Below are positions 31,640 to 42,979 of a stretch of DNA of 64,000 bases, one piece after another. The stretch is from Aselliscus stoliczkanus (lineage: Eukaryota; Chordata; Mammalia; Chiroptera; Hipposideridae). The notes under the pieces are model-generated. The model worked only from the letters and a program-made list of their open reading frames with translations, was not told where the DNA came from and did not search any database. The position numbers and the translations under genes were made by a program. Where the stretch lies: assembly GCA_033961575.1 (NCBI GenBank), contig CM066730.1:155213523-155277522 (forward strand), written 5' to 3'. Each line of letters begins with the position of its first letter. The first letter of the stretch is position 1.

Positions 31640-32235
31640 GCCTGGTGCTATGGACAGGACAGACATAGTCTTTGACTTCATGGAGCTCCCAGAGCTTCCA
31701 GCCCAGTGGATAGAGGGGACAGCATGGACTCTGAAGCTAGACAGAACTGGCCGAATCCCAGCTCCTCCACTTGGCTTGTATCTTTGAGCAAGTTATCTAA
31801 CCTCTCTGAGCCTGTTTCCTCATCTTTAAATCATGCAAAGTAACATCCACCTTAGAGAGTTTGGTGAGGATTAAATGTGACAGTGTGTATTAAAGAGTTT
31901 AGCACACTGTCCAGGGTTTGGTGGCTACTCCATAAATGTTATTTCCAGCAGCTCTGTGAGGTGCTGAGAACATAGTGATGAATGGAAGGTCATCTCTGCC
32001 CTCAGGCGGCTCAGAAGCACCAAGAGGGAACAGATGTATATTCCCTGAAGTTCAAGGTAGACTGTGACAAATGCTGTAAGAGAGGTACAAAGGGCAATGG
32101 GAACCCAAAGGAAGGCACAGAAAAAGTTTCATGGAGAGTAGGTGACGTTTTAACAAACCTTAGAGGGTAAGTAAAAGTTTCATCAACGGAGTTGGGCAAG
32201 AGCGTTGCAGCTAGTCAGAGACAACCCTGAGAAGT
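31640..32235 (+). mobile_element. L2 and MIR fragments, sense
   Basis: 31640-31700 is L2-like (CATAGTCTTTGACTTCATGG). 31705-31940 is a nearly complete MIR (TGGACTCTGAAGCTAGACAG, GAGCCTGTTTCCTCATCTTT, GTTTAGCACACTGTCCAGGG). 31945-32235 is L2 again (GGTCATCTCTGCCCTCAGGC, GGTGACGTTTTAACAAACCT). The MIR may have inserted into L2. Confidence 0.65.
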
Positions 32236-33170
32236 CACGTGGTATAAAACCTCCTGGTATAAAAACTAGTGAAATTGCATTAGCTGGGTGCTGTTGCTCA
32301 TACCTCTTTCCTGTTGTGAGCTGTGATCTCTTGATCTGTACACTGCAGCTGTTGAACTAGATAGTAAATGTTTCTTCCAGCTCACATATTCCGCAGGAGC
32401 AGGAAGTATTGCTTTATTCATTATCAATTTCCAGCTCCTAGCACATGGTAGGCGCTCAATAAATATTTACTACATGAGTAGGTATAATTATATGTGTGAG
32501 CCACTTGTCCCAAATGAGAAAATCAAATAAGTGTTTTTTTCCCTTTACTTGACGAAAGTCTTCTCCCTCGGGTACATGTGTAGTGGCAGTTAATCCGAAA
32601 ACAACATCATGTCACTATGTTTTGTCAAAGTCCTTCTACCACTCTGTGTCTTAGATTTCCTGGTTGTGCTTCCTGTTTCTTCCTTATATTCCAGAGTCTT
32701 GTTGTGGGATCCTGCTCAAACTCTGAAGCAACTGATGTTTCCTTGGAGATTTCTTTAGCTCTCAGCAGCACTGTGTCATCAGTCCAGATGGGGCAGACCC
32801 AGCCAAATTTGAAGAAGCAAATTTGTCTTTCCCTTCATTTAACTTTCATTTTTCTTTTGGTGTCGCTTTGAAGCCAGAGCTCAACAGAGAACTTCTAATG
32901 CCCTTGAAAGACTATGCCGTAAGACAAGGGCTGGCTCATGGTGACCCTGTGCAGAGAGGGGCATAGGTTTTGGTGCTTTGACTCCCCTTCCCTCCCCAGG
33001 CCAGCGCTGAAGATCCTCATGCTGTTTTCTTCTCCACAGGGATTCCTATAGTACATCGGTAGCCTGGGGTTTCCTCTGTCCCAGGCTGTTTCAAATCTCC
33101 TTGTTCTTTCAAAACTCATTCTGGGTTCCATTTCCTCTGAGATCTGATGTCTGCTCTGTTCTGGGTGCAA
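32236..33170. other. Unassigned DNA with an L2 end
   Basis: 32395-32480 carries an L2 end (CACATGGTAGGCGCTCAATA, AATATTTACTACATGAG). The remainder is unassigned. Confidence 0.45.
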
Positions 33171-33305
33171 TTCAATCCACATTGATGTCCATCTTGTGCC
33201 TAGATCAGTGATAAACTTGCAGGGTGCAAAGATGAATAAAACCAGATTCTTGACTCCTGGTCTTGCTTTCTAGGATGAGAGTCACCAAGATGACAAACTA
33301 AACTA
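33171..33305 (+). mobile_element. L2 fragment
   Basis: GGGTGCAAAGATGAATAAAA and CAGATTCTTGACTCCTGGTC match the L2 'tgaataaaacagaccctgccc' type region. Confidence 0.5.
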
Positions 33306-33409
33306 TGCAAAACTATTTTTGGACAGTCCCTGAGAATATTTGCATTTTACCAAGAGCCTTTTGAAGGCAGCGGCTTACCTTCAAAACATACATTTTTGTT
33401 AAAAAACAG

Positions 33410-33660
33410 GAAGAAACTAAACTTTAAGGCAGTAAATAGAGCAAAACTTTTTAATTGTAGAAAACTTGGAAAGTGAAGAAAATATAAAGTAAGGGACAAA
33501 CTTTTGGATTATCTCACTACCAGAGGCAAACCAGCGTTGGCATATTTTCCCTGTGTCTATGCATTTGAGATCCTATGTTTACGTAATTTTACATACCACT
33601 TTTTTTTACTGAGCACTAGATCCCAGCCATTTTGCAATGTTATCAAACATACTGAAGAGC
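33410..33660 (+). mobile_element. Old L1-type fragment
   Basis: TTTTAATTGTAGAAAACTTG, TTATCTCACTACCAGAGGCAAACC and TACATACCACTTTTTTTTAC resemble the same old L1/HAL1-type non-coding region seen at 5926-6825. Confidence 0.45.
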
Positions 33661-34639
33661 GATTCGAATGATAGGAGTTTGTCAGCAAGTAGGAACGCTG
33701 AATTTATTGGCACAGAGACTTGGGGTAGTCTCTCTAATAGTTATACACCTTTTCCTGCAAGCTTTTCTAAGACAAGCCCTGCCTTCCTGCAAGAGTTTCC
33801 ATAGCATATTTGCAATTTAGCTGCTCTGTTCAGCCCCTCTCTGAAGAAACAGCGTCCTGGGCTCTAAGGTGTGAGTTTTTCCAGTGTTCAGATTCCCCAG
33901 CTCCTCCCTTCCTCCACCCCAATTTCCCTCGTCTCCAGTGAGCGATAATATCTTTCATCTGAGCCTCTCTCTCCCTGCCTCCAATGACTGTCTCCCCTGA
34001 TGAATTCTCTCTGGGTGACTTTGGCATTTGCATATTTCCTCGCTTGGATATTCTGAGATGCTGGAACCAGAGACCAGGTTGATGTGATCAGTTACTTAGC
34101 TGAATGAGGCTTTCTTGGGGACTGCACAAATATTTGGAGTCGGGTGTGTGCCAATAGGCAATTAATTGAAATGTGGACACAGCAAGCTTCTGGAGGAAGG
34201 AGACTGAAGTTGAAAAATTATCTGTGGGAAGCGATCCTCTGCAAGATACAAAACAGTTGGGAATTTCCTTTACCTCAAACTGAAGTAGATTTGATACAGA
34301 AAGAGAAAAAAATAAAACAAAGCACAAGTGTAAGATCAAGGTTGACTCCTGCACTACTAGAGCAGGAAGGCATTCTCAGACAACACTGGTCTGACCTTCC
34401 TGGAGATGGAGGATAGCCCAAGGTCAATGGCAAGTCAGGGCCAATTCAGGACCAGAAGCAAGATGTCCTGACTCCAGCCCAGAACACTTTCCATTTTATA
34501 AACTGATTGTCTACCTGGAGACCTGGATTATCATATCAGGAGCCAAAGGGTGAGGACTGCAATTTAAGCATTTTCCTGTCACCAATGACTTTGCGAATAC
34601 ATTTAGTAAAATCCATAACAAAACCAAGCTACTCACTGA
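33661..34639. other. Unassigned non-coding DNA
   Basis: No gene or repeat recognised. Confidence 0.4.
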
Positions 34640-34765
34640 CTCTACTGTAACTCATGAATGGGAGCACACCTGGCCAACCTTTACGGAGCTCCTGCTCCGT
34701 GTCTGGAGCTCTGGGGATGGAGGTGATTAAGACAGAGTCTCTGACCCACAGCCTGTGATGTTGGC
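34640..34765 (+). mobile_element. L2 fragment
   Basis: TACGGAGCTCCTGCTCCGTG, GGAGCTCTGGGGATGGAGG and AGAGTCTCTGACCCACAGCC have the L2 order. Confidence 0.55.
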
Positions 34766-34823
34766 CTGATCCTAGTGGGGATCCAACCTCCTGACTACCC
34801 TCTTCAAAAGTAGGAAGCCTCTG

Positions 34824-35314
34824 GGGCCAGGTGAGTGGCTCAGTTGGTTAAGAGTTGGCCTGGGAGCCGGAGCTCTGAGCAGCAGGGCTGTCGGTTGGGT
34901 TCCCACATGGGCCAGTGACGCTGTGCCCTCTACAGCTAAAATGGTGAACAACAGTTGGACCTGGAGCTGGGCTGCTGTAAGTGGCCAGCGTGGACTGCAG
35001 TGGGACTGCAGTGGGGCTGCAGTGGGCTGCCGTGACCTACCATGAGTGGCTGGCAGCCAGCGTGAGCGGCCAGTAGCCAGCGAAAGCTGCCGTGAGCTGC
35101 GGTGAGCGGCTGTCCAATGGCCGCAACCAATCTGCCTCAGCCAGAAAGAGCGCAATGATCACAATACCAACATGGACCAGTGAAGCAATGTCCTCCACAA
35201 CTAGACTGAAGAACAAAAAGGACAGCAACTCGTCTGTTCCCCTTCCCGAATGCCCCAATGCTGTTCCCCTCCCCCAATTCCCCAATAAAATCTTTAAAAA
35301 AAAAAAAAGAGCGT
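34824..35314 (+). mobile_element. Full-length composite SINE (long form)
   Basis: Target duplication GAAGCCTCTG at 34814-34823 and 35315-35324. Head with a TGTCGGTTGGGTTCCCACAT box, GACGCTGTGCCCTCTACAGC, a middle with an extra local expansion of a 12-bp GGACTGCAGTGG-like unit (about 34990-35030), the second block ACCAACATGGACCAGTGA, and the CCCCAATTCCCCAATAAAAT tail. Confidence 0.95.
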
Positions 35315-35503
35315 GAAGCCTCTGTGCCCACCTACATTTCTCTGTCTTCCAGGAGAATGGACCCATCTCCTTAAGATTTTTATAAAAGAGGCACTCTGAC
35401 CATGACATTGTTTTAGGATTCAGATGGTTTTAGGGTGAGATGAAAATCACCTTTTTGTTGTTCAGGTTTATGGGGCCAGAGTGATCATTTTTAGGTTTCC
35501 CCT

Positions 35504-35702
35504 AGAACACGGTTCTCAGAGTGTGGCCCCTTAATCAGCAGCATCAGCACCCCCTGGGAACTGGTTAGAAATGCTTATTCTCAGCCTCTAGTCCAGCCCT
35601 ACTGAATTGGAAACTGGTAGGACTGCCCAGAAACCTGTATCTTGACAAACCGTCCAGAGGATTCTGATGCACAGTAAAGTCTGAAAACCACTGTCCTAGA
35701 AA
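35504..35702 (-). mobile_element. MER5A (hAT-Charlie MITE)
   Basis: CGGTTCTCAGAGTGTGGCCC at the left, AGCAGCATCAGCACCCCCTG, GATTCTGATGCACAGTAAAG and TCTGAAAACCACTGTCCTAG at the right. The imperfect inverted ends and the body agree with MER5A. Confidence 0.9.
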
Positions 35703-37553
35703 GTTACGATTTGGAAATCTGGGCTGCTGAATTCCAGCACGAGGGAAGTAATCTGTTTTTGATTACTGGACCCTTAAGGATGAACCCTCTTCGTTTCAGA
35801 ATGCCCAGGTGAGCTGTATTTATACATTGCTGTGTGTGAAACTGGAAAGAATTTCCAAGTGAGTCTTCAAAATGTAACTGACCAGCACAGTCAGACACAA
35901 TTCTGGTAGCCCAACCTATTTCCAGTTAAGTATAATATTTTCATACTTTAAAGTGTCATGGAATGACTGACTAAGTTAATCGATTGCTTAATCTGTTATT
36001 TTTAGAATATCACTTCCTTACCTCATGTGAAAGTTTATTCGAATGGGAACATTTTACTACCCCCAAAATGTTTTCCTGTATACTTGAACATGTTACTAAG
36101 GAAACCAGTTGCAACATTGCAGTGATATTGTTGCTCTAACAAATTAACAATTCAGCAATGGATATGCCATACTATAATGTTTTTTTCTCTCTAGAAAATT
36201 TCACACTTATTTAATTTATACATTTATAACACAGGACACTGGAAGTGATGGGAGTAAAGCTGTAAAAGGAAATCAGATTCTGGGGTGACAGTGGATATTT
36301 CTCTGGGATGTGTTTTGTGCTGTTTGAACATGGACAGAACTAGGTGATTTTTCATCCTACATTAGGAGCCTCTCTATGTGGGGAAGCTGATTGAGAGAGA
36401 GCAGCCCTCTCACAGGGATACTTTGTTGTTGAGGCTTGGGGGTTCTAACTGGTGAGCAGCCCTAGGAAGGACTAAGACCGGGTGTGTGGTACAAAATGTG
36501 TGCTAATCACACATTGAAGCAATCAAACGACATTGAAGCATGAGATCACACAAGCGACTGAGATGGCACCAGGAGATGGGGGGGGGGATACGGCACAGTG
36601 GGGGGCCTCCTGCTTTTCCTTTCTTGATGGGAGAAGGGAGGTTATTAATGATGGGATGGATTAGAACAGATGGGTACTTTTGACACATTTCCCCATGTTG
36701 TTATTTTCCAATTTCCCATCTTCCCACCACCTAGTCATGTGCCTTTCTCTTGCTTAGGAGTGAAAGCAGGTGACCTTTTAAAGGGACGCCTCAGGAGTGG
36801 AAGGTAGAAGCGGAGATATTGCCATATTGCTCAGAGGGCAAGCTCCGCAGATCCGGAAAGTCTTCCCGAAGCCTTTGCTGAGAGGGGAAGGGGAGACGCC
36901 ACCATGGGCACACGTGCTTTCGGACGCTGTGTTCACAGGGGAGCCATGTGACTGTCAAACTCCTCCATCTCAGCTACACTCCATCCCAGCAGCCATTGCG
37001 CCCTTCCTGATTGCAAGTGCCTTTCGGCAGCCTGGGGATTTGCATTGTAAATGGTGTTTGTTAGACCCCTGAAATAATATTAATCATTGTAAAACAATTA
37101 TGTTGCATAATTTGTACATAAAAAAGAAAGAATGAACATTTTGCTTGAATTAATATTTCCTCATCTGTAGCTTTCTCATCCCTATAAAGAACGAGACCCT
37201 TGTCTGCCCTTCTAAGTGAGAATGGCTCTGAAAAAGTAAAGCTACCTACTACCTGCATATGGCTTCTTGAAATGGTGCACATTTGTCCACAGCTTCTGCC
37301 ATTTCAGGTGGAACTGTCAGGGGCCCTGGAAAAATGGATATATTAGCATCCCAACACTAGACCCTTCTTGCAAAGGGACAAAAGGATGGGCATTGTAGGG
37401 GTAGAGAAAGGGAAGCTCTGAGATGCAGAGCAATGAAGCAGCAAGGTTCTTTGCCTGGGTCTCTGCCTGTGTACTCTCATGTCCATTGGCAGATAGACAG
37501 CCATCAGTGACCGGAAGCCTCAGGGAGTTGGGACCCACCCTTCATGCTCACTA
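35703..37553. other. SINE-free, mostly unique DNA
   Basis: AT-rich homeobox-like motifs occur at 35940-36200 and 37070-37160 (TTAATCGATTGC, AATATTAATCATTG). A run of nine G lies near 36579-36588. No exon or clear repeat is recognised. Confidence 0.4.
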
Positions 37554-38002
37554 TGGTGGGTTGAATGGTGGCTCCCCAAAAGATATGTTCAAGTCTTCAT
37601 CTCTGGAACCTGTGAACATGACCTTATTTGGAAAAAGTGTCTTTGCAGATGTAAGTAAGCTAAAAATCTTGAGATGAGATCATCTCGTATTATTCGGGTG
37701 AGTCCTAAATCCAACGGCAAGTGTCCTCGTATGAGACAGAAGTAGGGAGACAAGGAAGAGAAGTAGGCCATGTTGAGTAGGAGGCAGAGATTGGAGTTAC
37801 GCAGCAATAAGCCAAGGAATGGCTGAAGCTGCAGAAGCTAGAAGGAAGGATTCCCCTCTAGAGCCATTAGAGAGAGCAGAGACTTGCAGACACCTTGACT
37901 TGGGATTTCTGGACCCCAAAACTATGAGAAAATAAATATCTGTGTTTTAAGCCACTAAGTTTGTAGAAATTTCTTACAACAGCCCTAGGAACTAATAATA
38001 CA
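37554..38002 (+). mobile_element. MaLR-type LTR (MLT1 class)
   Basis: GGTGGGTTGAATGGTGGCTC, AACATGACCTTATTTGGAAA, GATGAGATCATCTCGTATTA, GCAGACACCTTGACTTGGG, GTTTTAAGCCACTAAGTTTG and TACAACAGCCCTAGGAACTA are in order, ending in CA. Sense-oriented solo LTR. Confidence 0.85.
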
Positions 38003-38399
38003 CACATCATGCCCTTCCCCTGCCCACAACCTCCCAATGTGTGCATTGGCTCACATTTTCAGTTTATGATGTCATTCTCTGGCTGCAACTGGAAGCATTG
38101 CTGGGGTCCCCTAGAGCACACCCATGCTTGTCAGATTGCTGTGCTGTGCCGCATTCGGGTCCCTGGTGATTTCTCCCAGGAAGGGCCTCCTTCCCACAAA
38201 CTCAGGGACCCAGCATGGAGCATGGAGAATTTCAGTGTCAGGTCACTCTGACATACACTTTAGAACTAGAAATAAGGGCAGGTGAGACAGGATTGGAGAG
38301 ACTTCAGTAGCTACCATTTTGGACTTTGTGCTTCTTTATCTCACTGGCTCATAACCAGATTTAGCACCCACAGTCCAGGAAAACATACACTTTTAAAAT
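38003..38399. other. Unassigned non-coding DNA
   Basis: Nothing recognised. Confidence 0.4.
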
Positions 38400-38605
38400 A
38401 ATAGTATCATATATGGAGTGCATATGTGACAGGCACTATGTTAAGAATTTTACACTTATTATCTCATGTGTCCTTGCAGCAGTCCTGGAGGAATATGTAG
38501 GTATGGTTATCCTGATTTTACAAATGAGGAAACGAAGGCCCAGGGTCATTAGGTAACACTTCCAAAGTCAGGAAGCCAATAGTTTGCAAAGCCAGCCCAT
38601 ACCCT
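38400..38605 (-). mobile_element. MIR, antisense
   Basis: GACAGGCACTATGTTAAGAA, TTACACTTATTATCTCATGT, TTTTACAAATGAGGAAACGA and AAAGTCAGGAAGCCAATAGT are in antisense MIR order. Confidence 0.8.
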
Positions 38606-39169
38606 CCAGCACTTTACTACCCCTTTGCTCTAAGACATGCAGCTGAGTACGGACATACATCTGTGCCTCCTCTGGACACTGACCCTCAAAGAATATAAGT
38701 AACTTTGCGCTGAGGCCATTCAACCTGGGCCATTCAGTCACATGGCACAATTTCTTTTTGTTGGGCCTCCAGGGGGCATTTGGGGACAGATTCCAACCAG
38801 AGCTGTATCCTCCAAAAGGTGTTTTCTGGCTTGGTTAGGGGTCTGTGTGGTTTCTAAATTGATTTCTCCAAGTATCCAAGGGAACCCCCAATTCAAGTAC
38901 CTAAGGCTGGCTAAGTGTGGGCTTCTACTCATTCCCCTTAGTGACTGTGGGTTTGGACCTGCCCATTCTGAGCCTCTGACCCTGCTGAGTGGGGATCAAT
39001 TCTGTCTGTCCCTGCTCTTCCTTCACTCAACGCTCAGTCACTGTCACTGTCCTTGAGGTTCTTTTGGCCTTCTCGAAGGGCAGTGACTTTGTCTAAGGCT
39101 ACAGAGCCTCATTGGATGTACTGGGCTTTGAGCATTGTTGTATCTGGTGACTTAAAGACCGATGCTCTG
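38606..39169. other. Unassigned non-coding DNA
   Basis: Nothing recognised. Confidence 0.4.
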
Positions 39170-39395
39170 TAGCTGGAGAAAGAGCCCGGGACTAGGAGTC
39201 AGAAGACCTAGGTTTCTTGCCTGGCTCTGCTCCCTGGCTCCCGCCCGTCTCTTAATGAGTGAAGTTAGAATAATTGTACTAGCCTCATAGGTCGTTGTGA
39301 GAATCAGAAGAAATAAGAGATGTGAAAGTACTTTATGAACTAGAAGGTGTATGAGTGTGAAGGTGACTGGCGTATAATATGTGCTTAGTTAATGC
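39170..39395 (+). mobile_element. MIR, sense
   Basis: ACTAGGAGTCAGAAGACCTA, CTAGCCTCATAGGTCGTTGT, GAAAGTACTTTATGAACTAG and GTATAATATGTGCTTAGTTA follow the MIR order. Confidence 0.75.
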
Positions 39396-39738
39396 CTGCT
39401 GAAGGGATGGGTCCTGTGTCTGTGGATGGTTTTGCATCCATATCTGTGTAGCCAAAGGGAGCCTCTTCCTTGGCTTTTGAGAGCATGGAGAGCAAGACAC
39501 TGCCCATCCCTTCCCTTTCTTCTAATTGTCTTTTTTTCTCCCACCCTAAAACAGTCAGAATAAAGGGCGAACACCATGGCATTGTCAGAACGGAAAGACC
39601 CATTCCATTTTTTTTTTTTTTTTGGCTTCTTGTCTGAAACCTTGGCTTTATTTAATACCAAAATATCTTTGCAAACAGAAAAAATGGGGAGTCCACAATT
39701 GAAGGACATGGCAACCATATATGAGGATGACTAAGTCT

Positions 39739-39806
39739 GACAGAGGAAAGGAGGGAGGGAGGGAAGGAGGAAGAGGGGAGAAAGTGAGAGAAAAAATAAA
39801 AAAGGA

Positions 39807-39868
<62 letters not shown>
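39739..39868 (+). repeat. Polypurine tract with (GA)n core
   Basis: A GGAGGGAGGGAGGGAAGGAG-type stretch leads into about 28 uninterrupted GA units at 39811-39866. Only two pyrimidines interrupt the purine strand between 39740 and 39866. Confidence 0.9.
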
Positions 39869-39869
<1 letters not shown>

Positions 39870-40470
39870 CAATGGAGCTGCAGGGCTAACATTTGATTTT
39901 ATTCCAGGATTCCTTCCCTACTTGGGCTTTCCCAGTGGGAAGAGTAACTGTATTCAGATGGGAAAATGCAGATGGAAAAGATGGGATTCTCAATAACCTC
40001 CTCTCCTCCCTCTTGTTTCCTTTGGGTCATTGCAAGTCACCGTAACTATGGTGTGTGTGTATGAGCAGAGGGTCCCCCTACTCCAGGCGGCTGCGGTTGG
40101 CGTGGACCACCCCCTGGAGTTCTGTAGGAAATGAGCCAAATGGCTCCTTGGGCAGCCCCTGCAGAGCCAGCCTTCCACACCCAGGTTCATTACATCCTGT
40201 GTGCAACAGAGCTGGCTTGTTTTTTCGAAGGTGAAACAGTGATACTTGGTGGGAGGCTGTTATTCACCAAAAGACAAGAGGGGCTGGGCCAAACTGAAAG
40301 ATGACCGAGATGGAGGTCGGAAGAAAGCTTGTGCGGGTCTGGTCTAGCTGGGGTCTTATTAAACGGGGAAGGCTTGCTCTCCAGGTGCTTACTGGGCGCT
40401 TGGCTGTCTTCACAGTGCTAATCACCAAGAGGTTTGAGCATAACTATAACTTCCCCTTTATATAGAATCT
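39869..40470. other. Unassigned non-coding DNA
   Basis: No repeat or exon is recognised. Confidence 0.4.
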
Positions 40471-40541
40471 TCAGTGGCCCCGGTTCGGTTCCCACATATG
40501 AGGGCCAGTGACACTGCCCTGAAAAGAAAAAGAAAAAAAGG
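40471..40541 (+). mobile_element. 5'-truncated short SINE
   Basis: Only the 3' part is present: TCAGTGGCCCCGGTTCGGTTCC, CCACATATGAGGGCCAGTGA, CACTGCCCT and an A-rich tail. TAGAATCT flanks it on both sides (40463-40470, 40542-40549), so the truncation occurred at insertion. Confidence 0.9.
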
Positions 40542-40553
40542 TAGAATCTGCAC

Positions 40554-40586
40554 GGGGGCGGGGGCAGGGAGCGGGGCGCAGGGGGG
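40554..40586 (+). other. G-quadruplex-type motif
   Basis: Five G runs of 3-6 residues separated by 1-3 bases (GGGGGCGGGGGCAGGG, AGCGGGGCGCAGGGGGG). The motif lies 12 bases after the right-hand SINE target duplication begins. Confidence 0.8.
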
Positions 40587-40589
40587 AGC

Positions 40590-41049
40590 CTGACTGGGTA
40601 GTTCCTGGGCACTGGGGGTCACTCTTGACCCACCAAAAAGCTGAAGCAGGGCCCTTCTTGGGCTCTAGAGGAGAATTTAAGGGGTGGCCTATGGCTAGCA
40701 GCAGAGAGCTACCAGGGGGCCTTGGCCAGGGATGCGCAGGTCCCAAGACTTCCCCAACTAGCCTCAGGCTCAGAGTTTGTGCTTCTGGCCCAGAACCAGG
40801 ACAGACAAGCTCAGGTAATGCCAGGTCCTTGGGGCTTTGGAAAGCGATATTCCAGATTTAGGAGGCCGAATTATGAAGTCTGTCTTTCTAGGGTTGGGGG
40901 AGTCTGTCATTCTTCTTCCTCTCCCGACATTGCCTTAGCAGCACTCAAGCCTCAGCACTTCCTGCCAGTACTACTGTGAGAGCCACTTCAACGGGTCTTC
41001 CTGGTTCTGGTTTCATATCCTCCCATCCTTCCTCAGCACTCTAGTCAGT
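40590..41049. other. Unassigned, locally GC-rich DNA
   Basis: No repeat recognised. Frames of 78-91 codons overlap on both strands without a protein signature. Confidence 0.4.
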
Positions 41050-41375
41050 GACATTTATTGAATGCCAACCATATATCAGACACTGAATTGGTTACTGGTG
41101 ACACAGAAGTGAATGAGACCCAGACCCTGAGCCCCAGAAGCTCCTGGTCTGGTGGAGGAGATAGTCTGTGACAAATGGTGACAACAAGGTGTCTTTAGTG
41201 CTGTAACTGTGCTGAGCTGACACTGCTTTGGAAGCATGAAGCAAGTCACAACAAACCAAACTAGTGACATTGGAGCTGAGCTATAAAAGGCAAGTAGGTG
41301 TTTGCCTGACCAAAAAGTGAGAAGGAGATTTTAGGCAGCAAGTACCTAAGTGTACAGACCTGGCAAGTCTGCTGC
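41050..41375 (+). mobile_element. L2 3' part
   Basis: ACATTTATTGAATGCCAACC, ATCAGACACTGAATTGGTTA, AAGTGAATGAGACCCAGACC and GACATTGGAGCTGAGCTATA are in L2 order. Confidence 0.75.
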
Positions 41376-41519
41376 CTCTAGGACAGTGGCTAGAAAGGAC
41401 TTCGTACAAATTAGTTGCTAGGCAGCGACCAATCAGGCAGGGCTTTGGATGCCCTACGGAGTTGGCAGGGATTTTTGCTAAAACCAAATTCAAATGATAT
41501 CACTCCCTGTTTATAAAGC

Positions 41520-41734
41520 TTAAACTGCCTCCTGGCAGAGCACATGCTCGGTGCTGTGTGGTTTACTTGGCTGTTCCCTTCTCCTCAGCCAGCTCTGCCT
41601 TCCCCCATAGCCACCTGTTGAACTCCAATCCATCCTTCAATAGCGATCGTAAACCCAACACTGCTGTGAAGGTTTTCCAGGTTCCTCCAACTGAACATGA
41701 CCTTGCCCTCTTTGAAGCCTCACAGCACTGACTA
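41520..41734 (+). mobile_element. L2 fragment
   Basis: CTTGGCTGTTCCCTTCTCCTC, TTCAATAGCGATCGTAAACC and GCTGTGAAGGTTTTCCAGGT resemble the L2 region upstream of the 3' end. Confidence 0.5.
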
Positions 41735-41949
41735 TGAGTAGGAGGATTGGAGTTAGGCTGCTACAAGCCAAGGAATGATGGGCCTACCAGAAGCTGGAGG
41801 AGTCACGGAAGGATCCTCCTCTAAAGGCTTTGTAGGGACTTTGATTTCAGACCTCTGGCTTCCAGAATTGCAAGACAACACATTTCTGTCGTTTTAAGTC
41901 CCCAGTTTGTGGTACTTTGTTATGGCAGCCCCCGGAAACTCAGCTAGCA
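41735..41949 (+). mobile_element. MaLR-type LTR, 3' part only
   Basis: GGATTGGAGTTAGGCTGCTA, GGACTTTGATTTCAGACCTC, GTCGTTTTAAGTCCCCAGTT and TTTGTTATGGCAGCCCCCGG are the 3' half of an MLT1-type LTR. Confidence 0.8.
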
Positions 41950-42339
41950 CCCTTGCTTCTTTACCCCTCCTGTTTTTTTTTTCCTGTTGTGCCACAGTAC
42001 TGCTGTCTGGGCCCTGACAGCCACACCTAGGCCTGGTCCCTCTAGCTGGGTCTCTCCCTGACTCACCTGCGCTCACAGCCAGCCACCACCACACCCATCT
42101 CTGCCTTTGTCAGGGCAGAGATGGTAGTTAATGATAGTTGGCTGTTCTGCTATGCCATCATTCGCTCTTGTGTTAGGGTACTTTTGTTTGGGTCATAGAT
42201 TTGAATTTTAACCTGGGCCTTCTGCAGACTTAACGCATTCACTCCCAGGAGTGGCTCTCAACGTGGGGCTATCACAGCATCACAGGATGGCAGGGCTAGA
42301 AGGGCCCCTGCAGCAGAGATGGAAAGACGGAGGCTCAGC

Positions 42340-42590
42340 AGGTATTTATGGAGAGCTTGCTCTGTGCCAGGCCCTGGGTTAGGTGTGTTGTATACAATGG
42401 CGATTAGAGACAAAAAAAAAAAAAAAGATAAAGCCTGCTGTCTTGTATCTCAGAGTCCAGTGGGGAAGGTGGCTACTAGTTATTAATCAAAGAATCACCT
42501 GGCTGGATGCAAAATTACAACTAAATATGTGACAAACATTTATGAGAGAGGCTCATGGAACCATGAAATCAAGATGAAAACTGAGACACG
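42340..42590 (+). mobile_element. L2 3' part
   Basis: GTATTTATGGAGAGCTTGCT, CTGTGCCAGGCCCTGGGTTA and TATCTCAGAGTCCAGTGGGG are in L2 order, with an A15 run between them. Confidence 0.7.
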
Positions 42591-42790
42591 AGGCAGTTTT
42601 GTGGGCAAGGGGTTTTAGTGTGGGGTGGGACCTCTGACACCTCTGCAGTCACAGCTCTGTTATCACGGATGGGAACTGTACTGTGCCCATGGGTAGGGCT
42701 CTCCTTGAGCAGAAGAAAGAAATGATCTCCTAAGTATGCTCTCCGAAGCTGTGGAAATGCCAAAGACAAGGATCATACTCTTCTTAAAAT

Positions 42791-42977
42791 TTTACTTATT
42801 CCTTTATTCATCCACTTATTCATACATTCAACAAACATTTATGGAGTACCTTCCATGTATGTTGCACTAGCTAAGGGCTCTAGACACATCCGTGTCCCTT
42901 CTCTCGAAGAACACAGAGTCTAGCAAAGGAGATAGACATAATAAACTAGGCAGCTCTAATCTAGTGTAATAATGATA
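42791..42977 (+). mobile_element. L2 3' part, cut by a MITE
   Basis: TTATTCATACATTCAACAAACATTT, TGGAGTACCTTCCATGTATG, GACACATCCGTGTCCCTTCT and AACACAGAGTCTAGCAAAGG are L2 blocks. The mariner MITE sits at its right end. Confidence 0.75.
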
Positions 42978-42979
42978 TA

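Noticed and set aside
39648..39996. Ser/Leu- and Arg/Glu-rich open frames across the GA tract
   Set aside because: They are the two strands of the (GA)n repeat. No protein-like context outside it.
40554..40860. CpG-island promoter near the GC-rich block
   Set aside because: The GC-rich part is under 100 bp and is mostly G runs with few CpG. No TATA, initiator or downstream exon could be supported.
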